Source of the DNA: Spirochaetales bacterium
GTDB lineage: Bacteria > Spirochaetota > Spirochaetia > Sphaerochaetales > Sphaerochaetaceae
Reading direction: 5' to 3'
Length of the DNA stretch: 64,000 nt
NCBI GenBank assembly: GCA_012514185.1
Contig: JAAZAT010000081.1
Location: forward strand, 18,145-82,144
The notes beneath the pieces are model-generated. The model was not told the DNA's origin, ran no database searches, and saw only the letters and a list, made by a program, of their open reading frames with translations. Shown one piece after another: positions 1 through 9,379 of this stretch (positions are counted from its first letter, which is position 1; each line of letters starts with the position of its first letter). Made by a program: the position numbers and the translations under genes.

Positions 1-1476
1 ACTGAGATTAGTAATGGCAAGGGATGTCACATAGGGCGATAATGCTGTCTTGGGAAGCTGGAAGGATCCGGTAAGCTTCCAGGTATAGCTGCTGATGTCA
101 CTGGTGAAAGCTGTGGGGAACTCCTGCTCTTTTCCCAGGGGGGCGTCGAACGAGAACAGGGTCAGACGATTGGCATAGAGCCTCTTGACCTTGGGATCGG
201 AATAATAGGGAACATCCAAGCGTATATCTGCATGGGTTGTATCCAGTTTGAGCATGTGCTCGCCGTAATACCGGTGGATCGGTACATCAGAGTAAGCTGC
301 AAGGAAATCCTTGCCGTCGGGGTACAGAGCCGTCGAGCCATGAATATCGATGACCAGTTTCTTATCCAAGAACGAGAGATGCCCGGTCAGTGCTGCATGG
401 AGTCCTGCCAGTTCGTAGGCATCTGCGAGAAACGTCAGGTAGGAGCCACTGACCCTGGCCCAGTTCTGAAATCCCGACTCAGACTCCCTGGCGGTATAGA
501 GAATTCCATCTGCATGCAGAGCCTGGCTGTTTGATGATGAGAGCAGACTTGCAAAACTGGATTTATTGCTCTCTGCAAGCTTTGGATTGGTTCCAAACAG
601 TTCAAAACTCGTGGAAACGAACATTCCCCGCTCACTGGCAAAACCCATTGCAGGATTACCAGCCATCCTGTTCCCCGGAAACAGGAAAAAGGGTGTCCAA
701 AACACCGGAACCCTTCCAATATGCAAGGATGCATGCTGTACCATCAAATCCCCGCCGTTGAGAAACATGAGCTGTTTCGCCCTGATGGAAGAGAGCGGAT
801 CTTCCCTCTTGGTACCGATCCACCCATCGCTGTAGACAAGACTTGACGCCTTATTGGCATACGTTATCTGTTCTCCCGAGGTGTAGAGAGTTACTTTCTG
901 GTCTTCAATGTTGGTTTTCTCGCTTTGGGTGGTTGCTCCCTTGATGAACAAGAGGGAATTTGACCAATCAAGGGTGATGATGGTGCCTTCAACCTGTTGC
1001 AAGGCACTATCGATGTGCGGGTCAGCATAGGTCACGGAGCCTTGCGCACTGAGGATGGAATGCTCCAGATCGATGAGCATGCTTTGGGCGGACAATTTCT
1101 TTTCCTGCTCCTCCCCTTCCAACGTAAAGGAAACCACCACATTGCCGTCAAGCTGAACAAGAGAGGATGCACTGTTTGTAGTCAAGCGGTCGGCAGAGAT
1201 GATGCTCATCTCATAGTTCCGGTCGGTTTGTTCCTGCAACGTGAAGGAAGCAACTTCCAAGTGGTGATAGGCAAGCAGCTGCCGGCGCAACACCTCAGGC
1301 TCATCAAGAGGTATGTCCCTCATGCGAGCCATTTCCCCGAGGATTCTTTCATCCGCCTGCTGGATGCTGAGAGCAAGCATCAATTTGTCGGCTTGTGCAT
1401 ACAAAACAGAACCCATGATGCATATCAGGGCAAAAAGGCAGATAATCCTGTTTGGCGCTCGTTCAACCTTTCTCAT
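1..1476 (-). CDS. LptD/OstA-like outer-membrane protein (partial, runs off window)
   Basis: An open frame of 492 codons runs from an ATG at 1476 to the window edge with no stop, so only the N-terminal part is here. It begins with a signal peptide (basic [10 protein letters not shown], then a hydrophobic stretch ending near LYAQA). Around residues 240-275 it reads [16 protein letters not shown] followed by NPAMGF. This resembles the 'VPVxxxPFFxFPG' segment of LptD/OstA proteins, which place lipopolysaccharide or related lipids in the outer membrane. Its start lies inside the 3' end of uvrA (14 bp overlap), so it should be co-transcribed with ispG and uvrA. No clear ribosome binding site is visible and the start is tentative. 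The family call rests on the motif and on the beta-rich, polar composition. Confidence 0.6.
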   Translation of the reverse strand, partial: MRKVERAPNRIICLFALICIMGSVLYAQADKLMLALSIQQADERILGEMARMRDIPLDEPEVLRRQLLAYHHLEVASFTLQEQTDRNYEMSIISADRLTTNSASSLVQLDGNVVVSFTLEGEEQEKKLSAQSMLIDLEHSILSAQGSVTYADPHIDSALQQVEGTIITLDWSNSLLFIKGATTQSEKTNIEDQKVTLYTSGEQITYANKASSLVYSDGWIGTKREDPLSSIRAKQLMFLNGGDLMVQHASLHIGRVPVFWTPFFLFPGNRMAGNPAMGFASERGMFVSTSFELFGTNPKLAESNKSSFASLLSSSNSQALHADGILYTARESESGFQNWARVSGSYLTFLADAYELAGLHAALTGHLSFLDKKLVIDIHGSTALYPDGKDFLAAYSDVPIHRYYGEHMLKLDTTHADIRLDVPYYSDPKVKRLYANRLTLFSFDAPLGKEQEFPTAFTSDISSYTWKLTGSFQLPKTALSPYVTSLAITNLS

Positions 1477-4297
1477 GGAACATCTGAGCAAGATAATACC
1501 CTGTGTGGGAGTCCTTGCATAGGGCAAGTTGCTCAGGAGTTCCGATTGCCACGACCATGCCGCCACCGTCACCGCCTTCGGGACCGAGATCGATAAGGTG
1601 GTCGGCTTGCATGATCACATCGAGGTTGTGCTCGATCAAAAGGACGGTGTTGCCTTGATCAACCAGCCGGTTGAGGACCTCCATCAACTTCTTCACGTCG
1701 GCAAAGTGTAGGCCGGTCGTAGGTTCGTCAAGTACATACAAGGTTTTTCCTGTTCCATACTTGGAGAGTTCAAGGCTCAATTTCACCCGTTGCGCCTCTC
1801 CCCCGCTCAAGGTCAGGGCGCTTTGGCCCAGCTTGATGTATTCGAGTCCTACCGAGATGAGCGTATCGATTTTGCGCTTGATTTTGGGTATTGCGGCAAA
1901 AAATTCACTTGCCTCCTCCATGGTCATCTCCAGGACCTCATGGATGTTCTTGCCCTTGTACCTGACAGCAAGGGTTTCCTTGTTGAACCGTTTGCCGTGG
2001 CAGACATCACAAGTGACATACACATCAGGAAGAAAATTCATCTCGATCTTCAAGGTGCCGTCGCCCTGACAGTTCTCGCATCGACCGCCCTGCACATTGA
2101 ACGAGAAACGACCGCTCTTGTAACCCCTTGCCTTGCTGTCAGGCAAGGAGGCGAAAAGTTCGCGGATCGCAGTAAATACGCCGACATAGGTCGCAGGATT
2201 GCTCCTGGGCGTCCTTCCGATCGGGCTTTGGTCGATGTTGATCACCTTGTCGAGGTGCTCAACCCCCGAGATGGCGGAAAACCCATCGTAGTTCGGATGT
2301 TTTCGCGAGAGCTGTCTGCGCACGGCAGGCAGCAACACCTCGTTGAGCAGAGAACTCTTACCGCTTCCCGAGACTCCGGTGAACACAATTAATTTTCCCA
2401 AGGGAATATCTACGTCGATGTGTTTGAGATTATTCTTGTTGGCGCCTTCAATGCGGATGGCATGGGAGTTGCCTGCCCTTCGGGTGGAAGGAATTTCCAT
2501 GCTCAGCTCACCGCTGAGGTACCTGCCTGTGATGCTGTCGGGATTGAGGGCGACCTCCTCCGGCTTTCCTTGTGCAGTGATATAGCCGCCGTGTACACCG
2601 GCTCCCGGCCCTAAATCAACGAGATAGTCAGCCTCGCGAATGGTGGCTTCGTCGTGTTCAACAACCAAGACCGTATTGCCCAGGTCCCTGAGGTGTTTCA
2701 ACGTGTCGATCAATTTTTGATTGTCCCGCTGATGCAGTCCTATGGAGGGTTCATCCAACACATACAACACGCCGCTCAAGGCGGAACCGATCTGCGTAGC
2801 AAGACGGATGCGTTGGGCCTCGCCTCCGCTGAGGGTGGCGCTGCTGCGGTCAAGGGTCAGGTAATTCAAGCCGACATCGCGCAGAAACGAAAGTCGGCTG
2901 CGAATCTCTTTCAGGATTTGGTAGGAGATTTGCTGCTGGCTCTCAGTCAAGATCAGCTTCTGGAAGAAGATGTTCGCTTCCTTGACCGACAACCTGGTTG
3001 CTTGCATGATGTTCAGGTCGTTGATCGTTACCGCCAAGGCTTCCTCCCGGAGGCGGTCGCCATGACAGACCGGACAGACTTTCGAGGTCTGGAAGCTGTT
3101 CATCCACATCTTGATCTGCATGCTGTTCGTCTCATAGTACCGACGTTGCAAATCGACAATGATTCCGGGAAACGGCTTTTCAACCCGATAGGTTTGGCTC
3201 GATTTCTCCTTGGTATACTCAACGAAAATATGCTCTTTCGTCCCATAGAGAATTGCCTGAATCGTCTCTTCGCTCAAATCAGCAAAGGGAGTATCCAAAG
3301 TGAACTTAAAATGCTTTGCCAGAGCCTCGAATTGTGAACGGGACCATTGGGCCTCGGGATTCATGGTTGCAATGGCGCCTTCGTTGAAACTTTTCGAGTA
3401 GTCGGGAATCACCAGGTCGGGATCGAATTCCGTCTTGACCCCCAAGCCGTTGCACTCAGGACATGCACCAAAAGGATTGTTGAAACTAAAAAGCCTTGGC
3501 TCCAGTTCCGGCATGGTGATTCCGCAATGGGCGCAGCTGTTGCGCTCACTGTAGATTTCTTCATGTTCCTCATCCCCGTCACCCAGAAAAGTAATCTTTA
3601 CCAAGCCTTGGGTCATCTCGATGCAGGTCTCAATGCTCGAAACAAGACGAGTGCGGATTTCATTCTTCAGAATCAGTCGGTCGACTACGACATCGATGGA
3701 GTGCTTGTACTGTTTATCCAGCTTGATGGGGTCTTCAAGGTTATACATCTGGCCATCGACCTTGACCCTGACAAAACCCGAGGCTTTTGCATCGTCAAAT
3801 ACTTTCTTGAACTCCCCCTTCTTGCCGATTGCAACCGGTGCGCTGACAATGATTTTTGTGCCTTCCTGCGCCTTGAAAATGGCATCGATGATCTGGTCGA
3901 TGCTCATCTCGCTGATAGGACGGCCGCACACATGACAATGGGGAGAGCCAACCCTCGCCCACAAAAGACGGAAATAGTCATAAATCTCGGTGACTGTGCC
4001 AACGGTCGAGCGAGGATTGCGATGGGTTGATTTTTGTTCGATCGCGATGGCAGGACTCAAACCTTCCATGTAATCGACATCGGGCTTGTCCATCTTATCC
4101 AAGAACATCCGCGCATAGGAGCTGAGGCTCTCAACATAGCGTCGCTGTCCTTCGGCGAATATGGTATCAAAGGCAAGCGAGCTTTTGCCGCTTCCCGAAA
4201 TCCCGCTGATGACAATCAGCTGGTCCTTGGTCAATTCGAGGTCAAGGTTCTTCAGATTGTGTTCTCTCGCACCTTTGATGATCAATCTATTCAGCAT
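1463..4297 (-). CDS. uvrA: UvrABC excinuclease subunit A
   Basis: DNA-damage recognition ATPase of nucleotide excision repair, 944 aa, the usual length. Both ABC modules are visible: N-terminal Walker [10 protein letters not shown] near residue 35, and C-terminal Walker [10 protein letters not shown] near 635. Each has an LSGGEAQR signature. Zinc sites appear as CHVCG, as CAHCG paired with CPECNG, and as CENCQG paired with CDVCHG. The ATG at 4297 is preferred to the upstream TTG at 4303 because GGAAG lies about 9 nt before it. The gene overlaps the end of ispG by 11 bp and the lptD-like gene by 14 bp, which makes a tight three-gene unit. Confidence 0.97.
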   Translation of the reverse strand: MLNRLIIKGAREHNLKNLDLELTKDQLIVISGISGSGKSSLAFDTIFAEGQRRYVESLSSYARMFLDKMDKPDVDYMEGLSPAIAIEQKSTHRNPRSTVGTVTEIYDYFRLLWARVGSPHCHVCGRPISEMSIDQIIDAIFKAQEGTKIIVSAPVAIGKKGEFKKVFDDAKASGFVRVKVDGQMYNLEDPIKLDKQYKHSIDVVVDRLILKNEIRTRLVSSIETCIEMTQGLVKITFLGDGDEEHEEIYSERNSCAHCGITMPELEPRLFSFNNPFGACPECNGLGVKTEFDPDLVIPDYSKSFNEGAIATMNPEAQWSRSQFEALAKHFKFTLDTPFADLSEETIQAILYGTKEHIFVEYTKEKSSQTYRVEKPFPGIIVDLQRRYYETNSMQIKMWMNSFQTSKVCPVCHGDRLREEALAVTINDLNIMQATRLSVKEANIFFQKLILTESQQQISYQILKEIRSRLSFLRDVGLNYLTLDRSSATLSGGEAQRIRLATQIGSALSGVLYVLDEPSIGLHQRDNQKLIDTLKHLRDLGNTVLVVEHDEATIREADYLVDLGPGAGVHGGYITAQGKPEEVALNPDSITGRYLSGELSMEIPSTRRAGNSHAIRIEGANKNNLKHIDVDIPLGKLIVFTGVSGSGKSSLLNEVLLPAVRRQLSRKHPNYDGFSAISGVEHLDKVINIDQSPIGRTPRSNPATYVGVFTAIRELFASLPDSKARGYKSGRFSFNVQGGRCENCQGDGTLKIEMNFLPDVYVTCDVCHGKRFNKETLAVRYKGKNIHEVLEMTMEEASEFFAAIPKIKRKIDTLISVGLEYIKLGQSALTLSGGEAQRVKLSLELSKYGTGKTLYVLDEPTTGLHFADVKKLMEVLNRLVDQGNTVLLIEHNLDVIMQADHLIDLGPEGGDGGGMVVAIGTPEQLALCKDSHTGYYLAQMFHEKG

Positions 4298-5330
4298 GTT
4301 CAATGGCTTCCAACAAAGCAGCTCTGGCGTCCTGCTGCGTGACTTTCTTTACCAACACACCCTTCTCATAGAGAAAAATGCTGTTGCCGATGCCTGTAAT
4401 AGCCAAATCAGCTGCCTTGGCTTCTCCAGGCCCATTTACCTGGCATCCCATGATGGCTACCGTCAAATCCTTGTCGATAGTCAGCAAGTCCGCCTCGATG
4501 GACTGTAAAAATCCCTGTGAATCAAAACTATGACGGCCGCAACGAGGGCAGCTGACAATGCGTATCCCCTTCTTGCGCAACCCGAGGGTTCGCAGCAGCT
4601 CCACTCCGGCCTGTACTTCGGTCTCGATCTCACCGGTGATGCTGATTCTCAGTGTATTGCCGATACCTTCGCTCAGAAGCTGGCCCAATGCCCAGGTTGA
4701 ACGGGTGATTGCACTGACAGGCGACCCTGCTTCGGTGACACCCAGATGCAAAGGATAGTCGCTGAGCTTTGCAAAGAGACGGTTCGCCGCCAAGGTTACC
4801 TCAGTGTCGCTGGCCTTCAATGATACTACGGTATTGGTGAAGTTCGCCTGTTCAAACCATGAGAGATACTCCAATGCAGAATTGCACATGAGATTCGGTA
4901 CAGGATCATTGCCTTTGGGAAGCGATCCGCTGTTCAATCCTATGCGTATGGCGATATTATGATCCTTTGCACTCTTGACCACCTCATCGACTTTCCATCT
5001 TGCTCCGATATTGCCTGGATTGATCCGGATTTTCTGGCATCCGCATGCAATTGCATCCAAGGCAAGCTCATAATCGAAATGAATATCGGCAACCACGGGA
5101 ATGGGACTGTGCTTGCAAATGTAGGAAAACGATGCATGGTCGTCCTTGGAAGGATAGGAGAATCGTATGATGTCACAGCCCATGGCATTGAGCTTTCCTA
5201 TCCGTCTGATCAGGTCATCGAGGGCCCCATTGTCTTTAGGGAGGGCGCTGTCATACATTGTTTGTATGAGAATCGGGAAACCCTTGCCCACTAGTGTATT
5301 TCCAATCATTACCTGATGGTCACCTGTCAT
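4287..5330 (-). CDS. ispG: 4-hydroxy-3-methylbut-2-enyl diphosphate synthase
   Basis: IspG (GcpE) converts methylerythritol cyclodiphosphate to HMBPP in the MEP isoprenoid pathway, using a [4Fe-4S] cluster. The 347 aa protein has the N-terminal TIM-barrel signature ([21 protein letters not shown]). It also has the three cluster cysteines, two in CPRCGR and one in CQVNGPGE, near the C-terminus. The ATG at 5330 follows GAGGAG by 7 nt. It is the first gene of the ispG-uvrA-lptD-like unit and is preceded by a promoter overlapping a 20-bp palindrome, so the pathway step may be regulated. Confidence 0.97.
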   Translation of the reverse strand: MTGDHQVMIGNTLVGKGFPILIQTMYDSALPKDNGALDDLIRRIGKLNAMGCDIIRFSYPSKDDHASFSYICKHSPIPVVADIHFDYELALDAIACGCQKIRINPGNIGARWKVDEVVKSAKDHNIAIRIGLNSGSLPKGNDPVPNLMCNSALEYLSWFEQANFTNTVVSLKASDTEVTLAANRLFAKLSDYPLHLGVTEAGSPVSAITRSTWALGQLLSEGIGNTLRISITGEIETEVQAGVELLRTLGLRKKGIRIVSCPRCGRHSFDSQGFLQSIEADLLTIDKDLTVAIMGCQVNGPGEAKAADLAITGIGNSIFLYEKGVLVKKVTQQDARAALLEAIEHAE

Positions 5331-5342
5331 TGTGCATCTCCT

Positions 5343-5379
5343 CGTCCATCGTACACACTTACTTTACAATTGTAAAGTA
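5343..5379 (-). promoter_or_regulatory. ispG promoter with 20-bp perfect palindrome operator
   Basis: Reading the minus strand, TTTACA and TACGAT are separated by 17 nt, a good sigma-70 promoter about 20-30 nt before the ispG ribosome binding site. The -35 box lies inside the perfect palindrome TACTTTACAATTGTAAAGTA at 5360-5379. Its core TTTACAATTGTAAA fits the TACA-N2-TGTA pattern bound by CopY/BlaI-type repressors. No such repressor gene is in the window, so the regulator is unknown. Confidence 0.55.
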
Positions 5380-5384
5380 TATAT

Positions 5385-5816
5385 CTACGGCTTCAAAACA
5401 ATCGTCATTCGTTTCACCAACGCATCCGACCCATTGGCGACAATGCCTAAGGCATACGGTTCCCTGGGCATGAAAAGGGTGAACATGCCGCTTTGGGCTG
5501 TGATGACAGTCTTGATCGGACTGTCGCTTATCTGTATCCAACCACATGCGTCCTTTGCTGCTCCCTTGCATCGTTCGCTGTAGGTCAAACCGAACAACTC
5601 TTCTCCCTGGAGCATCACTACCAGCGTTGCAGCCGAGTCATGGGCTCTGAACGTACCGGTAAAAGCGGTCGGAACATACGATTCAACGGTTACGGAAAGT
5701 GTCCCGATTTGGTGTGTTCCCTCCTCATACGATGAGGCCAGGACCTCTTCGATCCGATCAAAGCTCTCAAGAATGGGAGCGTAGTGAATAAGATTTGCGA
5801 GACTGTCGTGAATCAT
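5385..5816 (-). CDS. YhcH/YjgK/YiaL family protein (DUF386)
   Basis: A 143 aa single-domain protein of the YhcH/YjgK/YiaL cupin-like family, whose members are tied to sialic-acid and other sugar catabolism, possibly as anomerases. It carries the family's N-terminal MIHDSLANL and a C-terminal GMFTLFMPREPYALGI stretch, where PxxxHxPG-like residues normally sit; the usual histidine there is not obvious. The ATG at 5816 is chosen because GAGG lies 5 nt upstream; a GTG at 5822 is possible. It is transcribed alone toward ispG. No sugar-catabolic partner is adjacent, so its substrate cannot be inferred. Confidence 0.75.
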   Translation of the reverse strand: MIHDSLANLIHYAPILESFDRIEEVLASSYEEGTHQIGTLSVTVESYVPTAFTGTFRAHDSAATLVVMLQGEELFGLTYSERCKGAAKDACGWIQISDSPIKTVITAQSGMFTLFMPREPYALGIVANGSDALVKRMTIVLKP

Positions 5817-5889
5817 TGCCACCTCACCTGAATGCTAGGATATACCAAAAGGGAAAGTTCTTACAAGAAGCGCCAAGACCATGGTCTTC

Positions 5890-5918
5890 TTGCCAAGCTT
5901 GCGAAGGTGCCGTACAGT
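5890..5918 (+). promoter_or_regulatory. ogt promoter, leaderless arrangement
   Basis: TTGCCA (5890-5895), 17 nt, TACAGT (5913-5918), then six bases and the ATG at 5925. Transcription would begin at or next to the start codon. No Shine-Dalgarno sequence lies at a normal distance. Confidence 0.6.
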
Positions 5919-5924
5919 ATCGTC

Positions 5925-6383
5925 ATGTACTATACAAGAACATATCAGAGTCCGATAGGACCCTTGTACCTGACCTCTTGTGAGAAAGCCATCACCATGC
6001 TCTCCTTTCATGGCTCACAAACAGAACAGGACGCCGTTCATCCTTTGCTCGATGTGGCTTTTCAGCAATTGGATGAGTATTTTGCCGGTACCAGGAAAGT
6101 ATTCACCCTGCCCTTGGCAATCGAGGGAACCCGGTTTCAAAAACAAGTATATGCGGCCTTGCTGGATATCGGCTACGCCAAGACTGCAAGCTATGCAGAG
6201 ATTGCCAGTGCCATCGGCAATCCGAAGGCCTATAGGGCGGTCGGAATGGCCAACAATCGCAATAAGATTGCCCTGCTCATCCCTTGCCACCGGGTTATCG
6301 GATCAAATGGTTCCTTGACCGGCTATGAAGGAGGGCTGGAGAAAAAAGCGTGGTTGCTGGATTTTGAACGAAGTCATGGCTGA
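5925..6383 (+). CDS. ogt: Methylated-DNA--protein-cysteine methyltransferase
   Basis: Suicide repair enzyme that removes O6-alkyl groups from guanine (and O4-thymine) onto its own cysteine. The 152 aa protein has an N-terminal Ada-like subdomain starting YYTRTYQSPIGPLYL. The C-terminal catalytic domain carries the IPCHRVIG active site with the acceptor Cys, and the DNA-binding helix region SYAEIASAIGNPKAYRAVGMANNRN. The frame stays open 31 codons upstream to 5832, but homologous sequence begins at the ATG at 5925. That ATG also sits 6 nt after a -10 box. It is convergent with atpK across a shared terminator. Confidence 0.95.
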   Translation: MYYTRTYQSPIGPLYLTSCEKAITMLSFHGSQTEQDAVHPLLDVAFQQLDEYFAGTRKVFTLPLAIEGTRFQKQVYAALLDIGYAKTASYAEIASAIGNPKAYRAVGMANNRNKIALLIPCHRVIGSNGSLTGYEGGLEKKAWLLDFERSHG

Positions 6384-6393
6384 ACACACAAGA

Positions 6394-6425
6394 AAGAGCA
6401 TCCCTGTGAAGGAATGCCCTTTTTG
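6394..6425. terminator. Bidirectional terminator between ogt and atpK
   Basis: An imperfect hairpin pairs GAGCATCCCT (6396-6405) with AGGAATGCCC (6410-6419) around a GTGA loop, with 8 of 10 bases paired. It is followed by TTTTT on the plus strand and flanked by A/G-rich sequence that gives TCTTT on the minus strand. It lies between two convergent genes. Confidence 0.6.
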
Positions 6426-6449
6426 ATGAACCGTTGCTTGGTAAGCTGC

Positions 6450-6887
6450 TTATTGCAGGGCGAGCAGGCTGAAGACGAGGGTGAAAAGCGCCACGGTTTC
6501 AACGATACCGATGACGATGAAATAGTTGGCGGTTCCCTTTCCGGTCTCAGCAAGAGCGTCACAGGCTGTCGCCGAAACTTTTCCCTGCATCCATGCAGAG
6601 AGTCCGATGGCAAGACCTCCAAAGACACCAACACCAAGAGCAAGGGTTGATGCTGCACCGGCGGCAACGGCAGCGGAGATGAAGTTCATCAACAAGAAGC
6701 CATAAATGGTCTGGGTAAGCGGGGCACCAGCGAAAGCAACCATGATGAAGGGAGCGGGCTTGCCATTGGCATAGCACTTTTTCCAACCGCCGACGGCTGC
6801 CTGAGCAGCAGCACCTGCACCCAGTCCCGATCCGAGAGCTGAAAGAGCCAAGGCACAAGCCATTCCGATAAATTCCAAATTTGCCAT
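6450..6887 (-). CDS. atpK: V-type ATPase subunit K (proteolipid c-ring)
   Basis: Membrane rotor proteolipid of the V-type ATPase, 145 aa, about twice the length of an F-type c subunit, as expected for the duplicated four-helix V-type form. Two related halves are visible: glycine/alanine-rich helices (ALGSGLGAGAAAQAAVGG and ALGVGVFGGLAIGLSA) and ion-binding-type helices. The second half has an acidic residue in IVIGIVETVALF. The matching position in the first half (IMVAFAGAPLTQTIYGF) has no acid, so probably one ion site exists per subunit. ATG at 6887 has AGGAG 6 nt upstream. It is the last gene of the operon. Confidence 0.93.
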   Translation of the reverse strand: MANLEFIGMACALALSALGSGLGAGAAAQAAVGGWKKCYANGKPAPFIMVAFAGAPLTQTIYGFLLMNFISAAVAAGAASTLALGVGVFGGLAIGLSAWMQGKVSATACDALAETGKGTANYFIVIGIVETVALFTLVFSLLALQ

Positions 6888-6918
6888 GATTTTCTCCTTA
6901 GTTGTTACCAAACAACGA

Positions 6919-8745
6919 TTAGTTTTCTTCCACCGTTTGTGCAAACGGTTCATATGCGATCCCGGTCCACTCCATTCCAAGCTGGCCGGAGAACTCCAAG
7001 AGATTGAGACGCACCCCATGTACGACCACACTGAGCAGCCCCATCACCAAGTTCAGGGAGTGCCCGATGACCAAAATCAGAATGCCGGCCGGCAAAGCCC
7101 ATCCGTTGAGCATGCCGCTCGCCATGCTGTTGAAACTCTGGGCGATGGCCACCGACGCCATGCCGACTGCAAACAATCTGATGTAGCTCATGATGTTCGA
7201 GAAGGCGCTGATGGTATTGAGGAAAGTGGTGAAAAAACCACCCAATCCGCTGACCAATCCTTTCACAAATGGTACACCGGGTGCTTGATTTCCAAATCCT
7301 ACAACCAGTAAAAATCCTACCCCCACGATGCTGAAAACCATCATGACGTTGGCAGGCTCTCCCACTACCAGCTGGAGAACGATGAAATACAGGGCCAGGA
7401 TATCGATCAACCATCCGATGTCAGCAACAAAACTCAGATTCTTCTGGGGAATCTTGTGGATGATATTCATGATGCAGGCCAGGGAAAGCTGGACCGTACC
7501 GATGATGAAGCAGAACTTCATCACTTGGTTCTGGGCCTCGACTGCACTCAGGCCGAAAAGATCGGGATAATTGGAAATGGAAGGAATCACCAACTTCTGC
7601 AGGAAAGGAAGAGCAATCAAAATCTCTTTCGACCCGAACCACGTACCTGTCAGGCTTCCCCATACCAAGGTTGCGATACTTAAGACATAGATGAGCATCA
7701 CCAAGGTTGTCGCCTTCTTCTGTTTTGCATGCAAACCTATTGCGGTTGCCAGAAAAATCAGGCCGTAACCGGCATCTCCGATGATCATGGCAAAGAAGAG
7801 GGTGAAGAAGAGCAGGAACCATGTACTGATGTCATTCTCGCGATACCCGGGAACGGTTCCAAGGATGTCGAATACCGGCTTGATGATGCCCACCCCTTTT
7901 GCATACTTGATCAGGGTTGGTGGAGTATCCTCCTCTGATACATCTTCGAGCAGATAGGCCCATTGATGAGTCTTGGCAAGGCTCTCAAATGTTGAAACTT
8001 CCGGTTCAGGGAGATAACCGCATATCCAGGTCAGCTCATCGCTTGTCTCAAGCGTCTCCCCAACCCGCTCAAAACGCATGGCCATCTCGACTTTCTTCAT
8101 CTGCAGGGAAAGAGCGGCAAGGTAGGCTCCCCCACGCTTCAAATCCTGCAGAACCTGCGCATGGTGCTTTTCATCGGAAGCGTAACGCTTCTTTAGGAAT
8201 CCAAGACCGTGCTCAGGAAGAAAGAATCGAGTGGCAGACACTTCGGGGGGAAGCTCTTTGCCAACCGTGGCAATCGCTTCAAGACTGCCCACCGGAGCCA
8301 ATCTCAGGTATTCGAGAGAAGAATCAAGCCTTTCCAAGTCTTTCTTTGAAAGTGTATAGAAGTACAGCTTGATTCCTTCATGTGCAAGTGAACGGACCTG
8401 GTCTGGATCGAAATCACCCCAGGCGCTCAAAGCCTCGATCTGGATCATGTCCTGAGCCATCTCTTCCTCAAGGTTCTTCTTGCTGTCCAAGAGGCCTTGA
8501 TAGCGTTCCAACACTTCAATGAAGGCTTCATCAGAGAGGGAAATCTGCTCGACCTTGGTCTTCTTGTCCTGCAAATCCTCGATGGAGGCACGTATCTGGC
8601 TGATCTGGTCGAATGATTTTTCAAGATTTTCAATCCGGTCATTGCGTATTTGTTGGGTGTCGATATGCAGAAGACCTGCTTTTCTCAGGTCCCTGAGCAT
8701 CGAACGGCCATTATGCGCCTGTACAATGATATAGGCTTTTTTCAT
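6919..8745 (-). CDS. atpI: V-type ATPase subunit I (a-type stator)
   Basis: Membrane stator subunit of about 608 aa that forms the ion path against the K ring. The N-terminal ~300 residues are soluble and helical, with coiled-coil-like stretches such as IENLEKSFDQISQIRASIEDL. The C-terminal half has about seven or eight membrane segments. It includes the family's NIMSYIRLFAVGMASVAIA segment, containing the essential arginine, and a final HGVRLNLLEFSG. The ATG at 8745 (MKKAYIIV) matches the conserved N-terminus. The longer frame from 8829 overlaps atpD and is rejected. It starts 13 nt after atpD. Confidence 0.94.
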   Translation of the reverse strand: MKKAYIIVQAHNGRSMLRDLRKAGLLHIDTQQIRNDRIENLEKSFDQISQIRASIEDLQDKKTKVEQISLSDEAFIEVLERYQGLLDSKKNLEEEMAQDMIQIEALSAWGDFDPDQVRSLAHEGIKLYFYTLSKKDLERLDSSLEYLRLAPVGSLEAIATVGKELPPEVSATRFFLPEHGLGFLKKRYASDEKHHAQVLQDLKRGGAYLAALSLQMKKVEMAMRFERVGETLETSDELTWICGYLPEPEVSTFESLAKTHQWAYLLEDVSEEDTPPTLIKYAKGVGIIKPVFDILGTVPGYRENDISTWFLLFFTLFFAMIIGDAGYGLIFLATAIGLHAKQKKATTLVMLIYVLSIATLVWGSLTGTWFGSKEILIALPFLQKLVIPSISNYPDLFGLSAVEAQNQVMKFCFIIGTVQLSLACIMNIIHKIPQKNLSFVADIGWLIDILALYFIVLQLVVGEPANVMMVFSIVGVGFLLVVGFGNQAPGVPFVKGLVSGLGGFFTTFLNTISAFSNIMSYIRLFAVGMASVAIAQSFNSMASGMLNGWALPAGILILVIGHSLNLVMGLLSVVVHGVRLNLLEFSGQLGMEWTGIAYEPFAQTVEEN

Positions 8746-8758
8746 TGGTACTATCACA

Positions 8759-9370
8759 TCAGGCCCCCTGCACCAGTTTCTTCTTTGCAATCTTACCTCG
8801 TACGACGGCAGCGGTCTGCTGGTCGCCAAGGTAAATCCCGATGCGTCTGATATTTTCTTTCGCTTCAGGAATCTTCACTTTCTCAAAGAGGTTCACCCTC
8901 TGGCTGGTGGTTCTCAACTCTCTTCCAAGCAGTTTGATCTGCTGTTCCAAAGTTGCAATCAGGGCATCGTAGCGCGCACAATCACGAAGGCTCTCCAATC
9001 CCTTGTCGACCCACAGCGGATAGTCCCGCAAATCATAGTTGATGGGGATGAAGGTCAATTCCTTGAAAACAGGAATGGTCACACCCGCTATATTGCCTTT
9101 GGTCCGAACAACCCGGTCGACTTTCACCAGCTGCTCAACCTTCTTGACATCACCGAAGGCCGTATTTTCATGGTATACGGCGATCCAGCTCTGCATATCC
9201 TGAACCAGCTTTGCCTGCTTCACCCTCAAAGAAGCAACCTCAGCCTCGATCTGCCTGATGACCATTTGCAGCTGTTGCTTTTTCAGCTGCAAGGTCGGCA
9301 GATACCTTTGGTATTGCTTCAATCGGTCTTTCTGCAGTTTCTGCTCGTTCTTCGTCAGTTTGACGGCCAT
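8759..9370 (-). CDS. atpD: V-type ATPase subunit D (central stalk)
   Basis: Central rotor shaft of the V1 part, 203 aa. Long coiled-coil helices are visible at the N-terminus (QKLQKDRLKQYQRYLPTLQLKKQQLQ) and the C-terminus (YDALIATLEQQIKLLGRELRTTSQRVNLFE). The NLFEKVKIPEAKENIRRI segment is typical of subunit D. ATG at 9370 has AGGAG 5 nt upstream. It sits between atpB and atpI in the operon. Confidence 0.94.
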   Translation of the reverse strand: MAVKLTKNEQKLQKDRLKQYQRYLPTLQLKKQQLQMVIRQIEAEVASLRVKQAKLVQDMQSWIAVYHENTAFGDVKKVEQLVKVDRVVRTKGNIAGVTIPVFKELTFIPINYDLRDYPLWVDKGLESLRDCARYDALIATLEQQIKLLGRELRTTSQRVNLFEKVKIPEAKENIRRIGIYLGDQQTAAVVRGKIAKKKLVQGA

Positions 9371-9379
9371 GCCAGCTCC

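Noticed and set aside
997..4342. Long plus-strand open frames opposite lptD-like and uvrA genes (for example 997-1596, 2654-3337, 3347-4030).
   Set aside because: They mirror uvrA and the lptD-like gene on the other strand, have no ribosome binding sites and show no family features.
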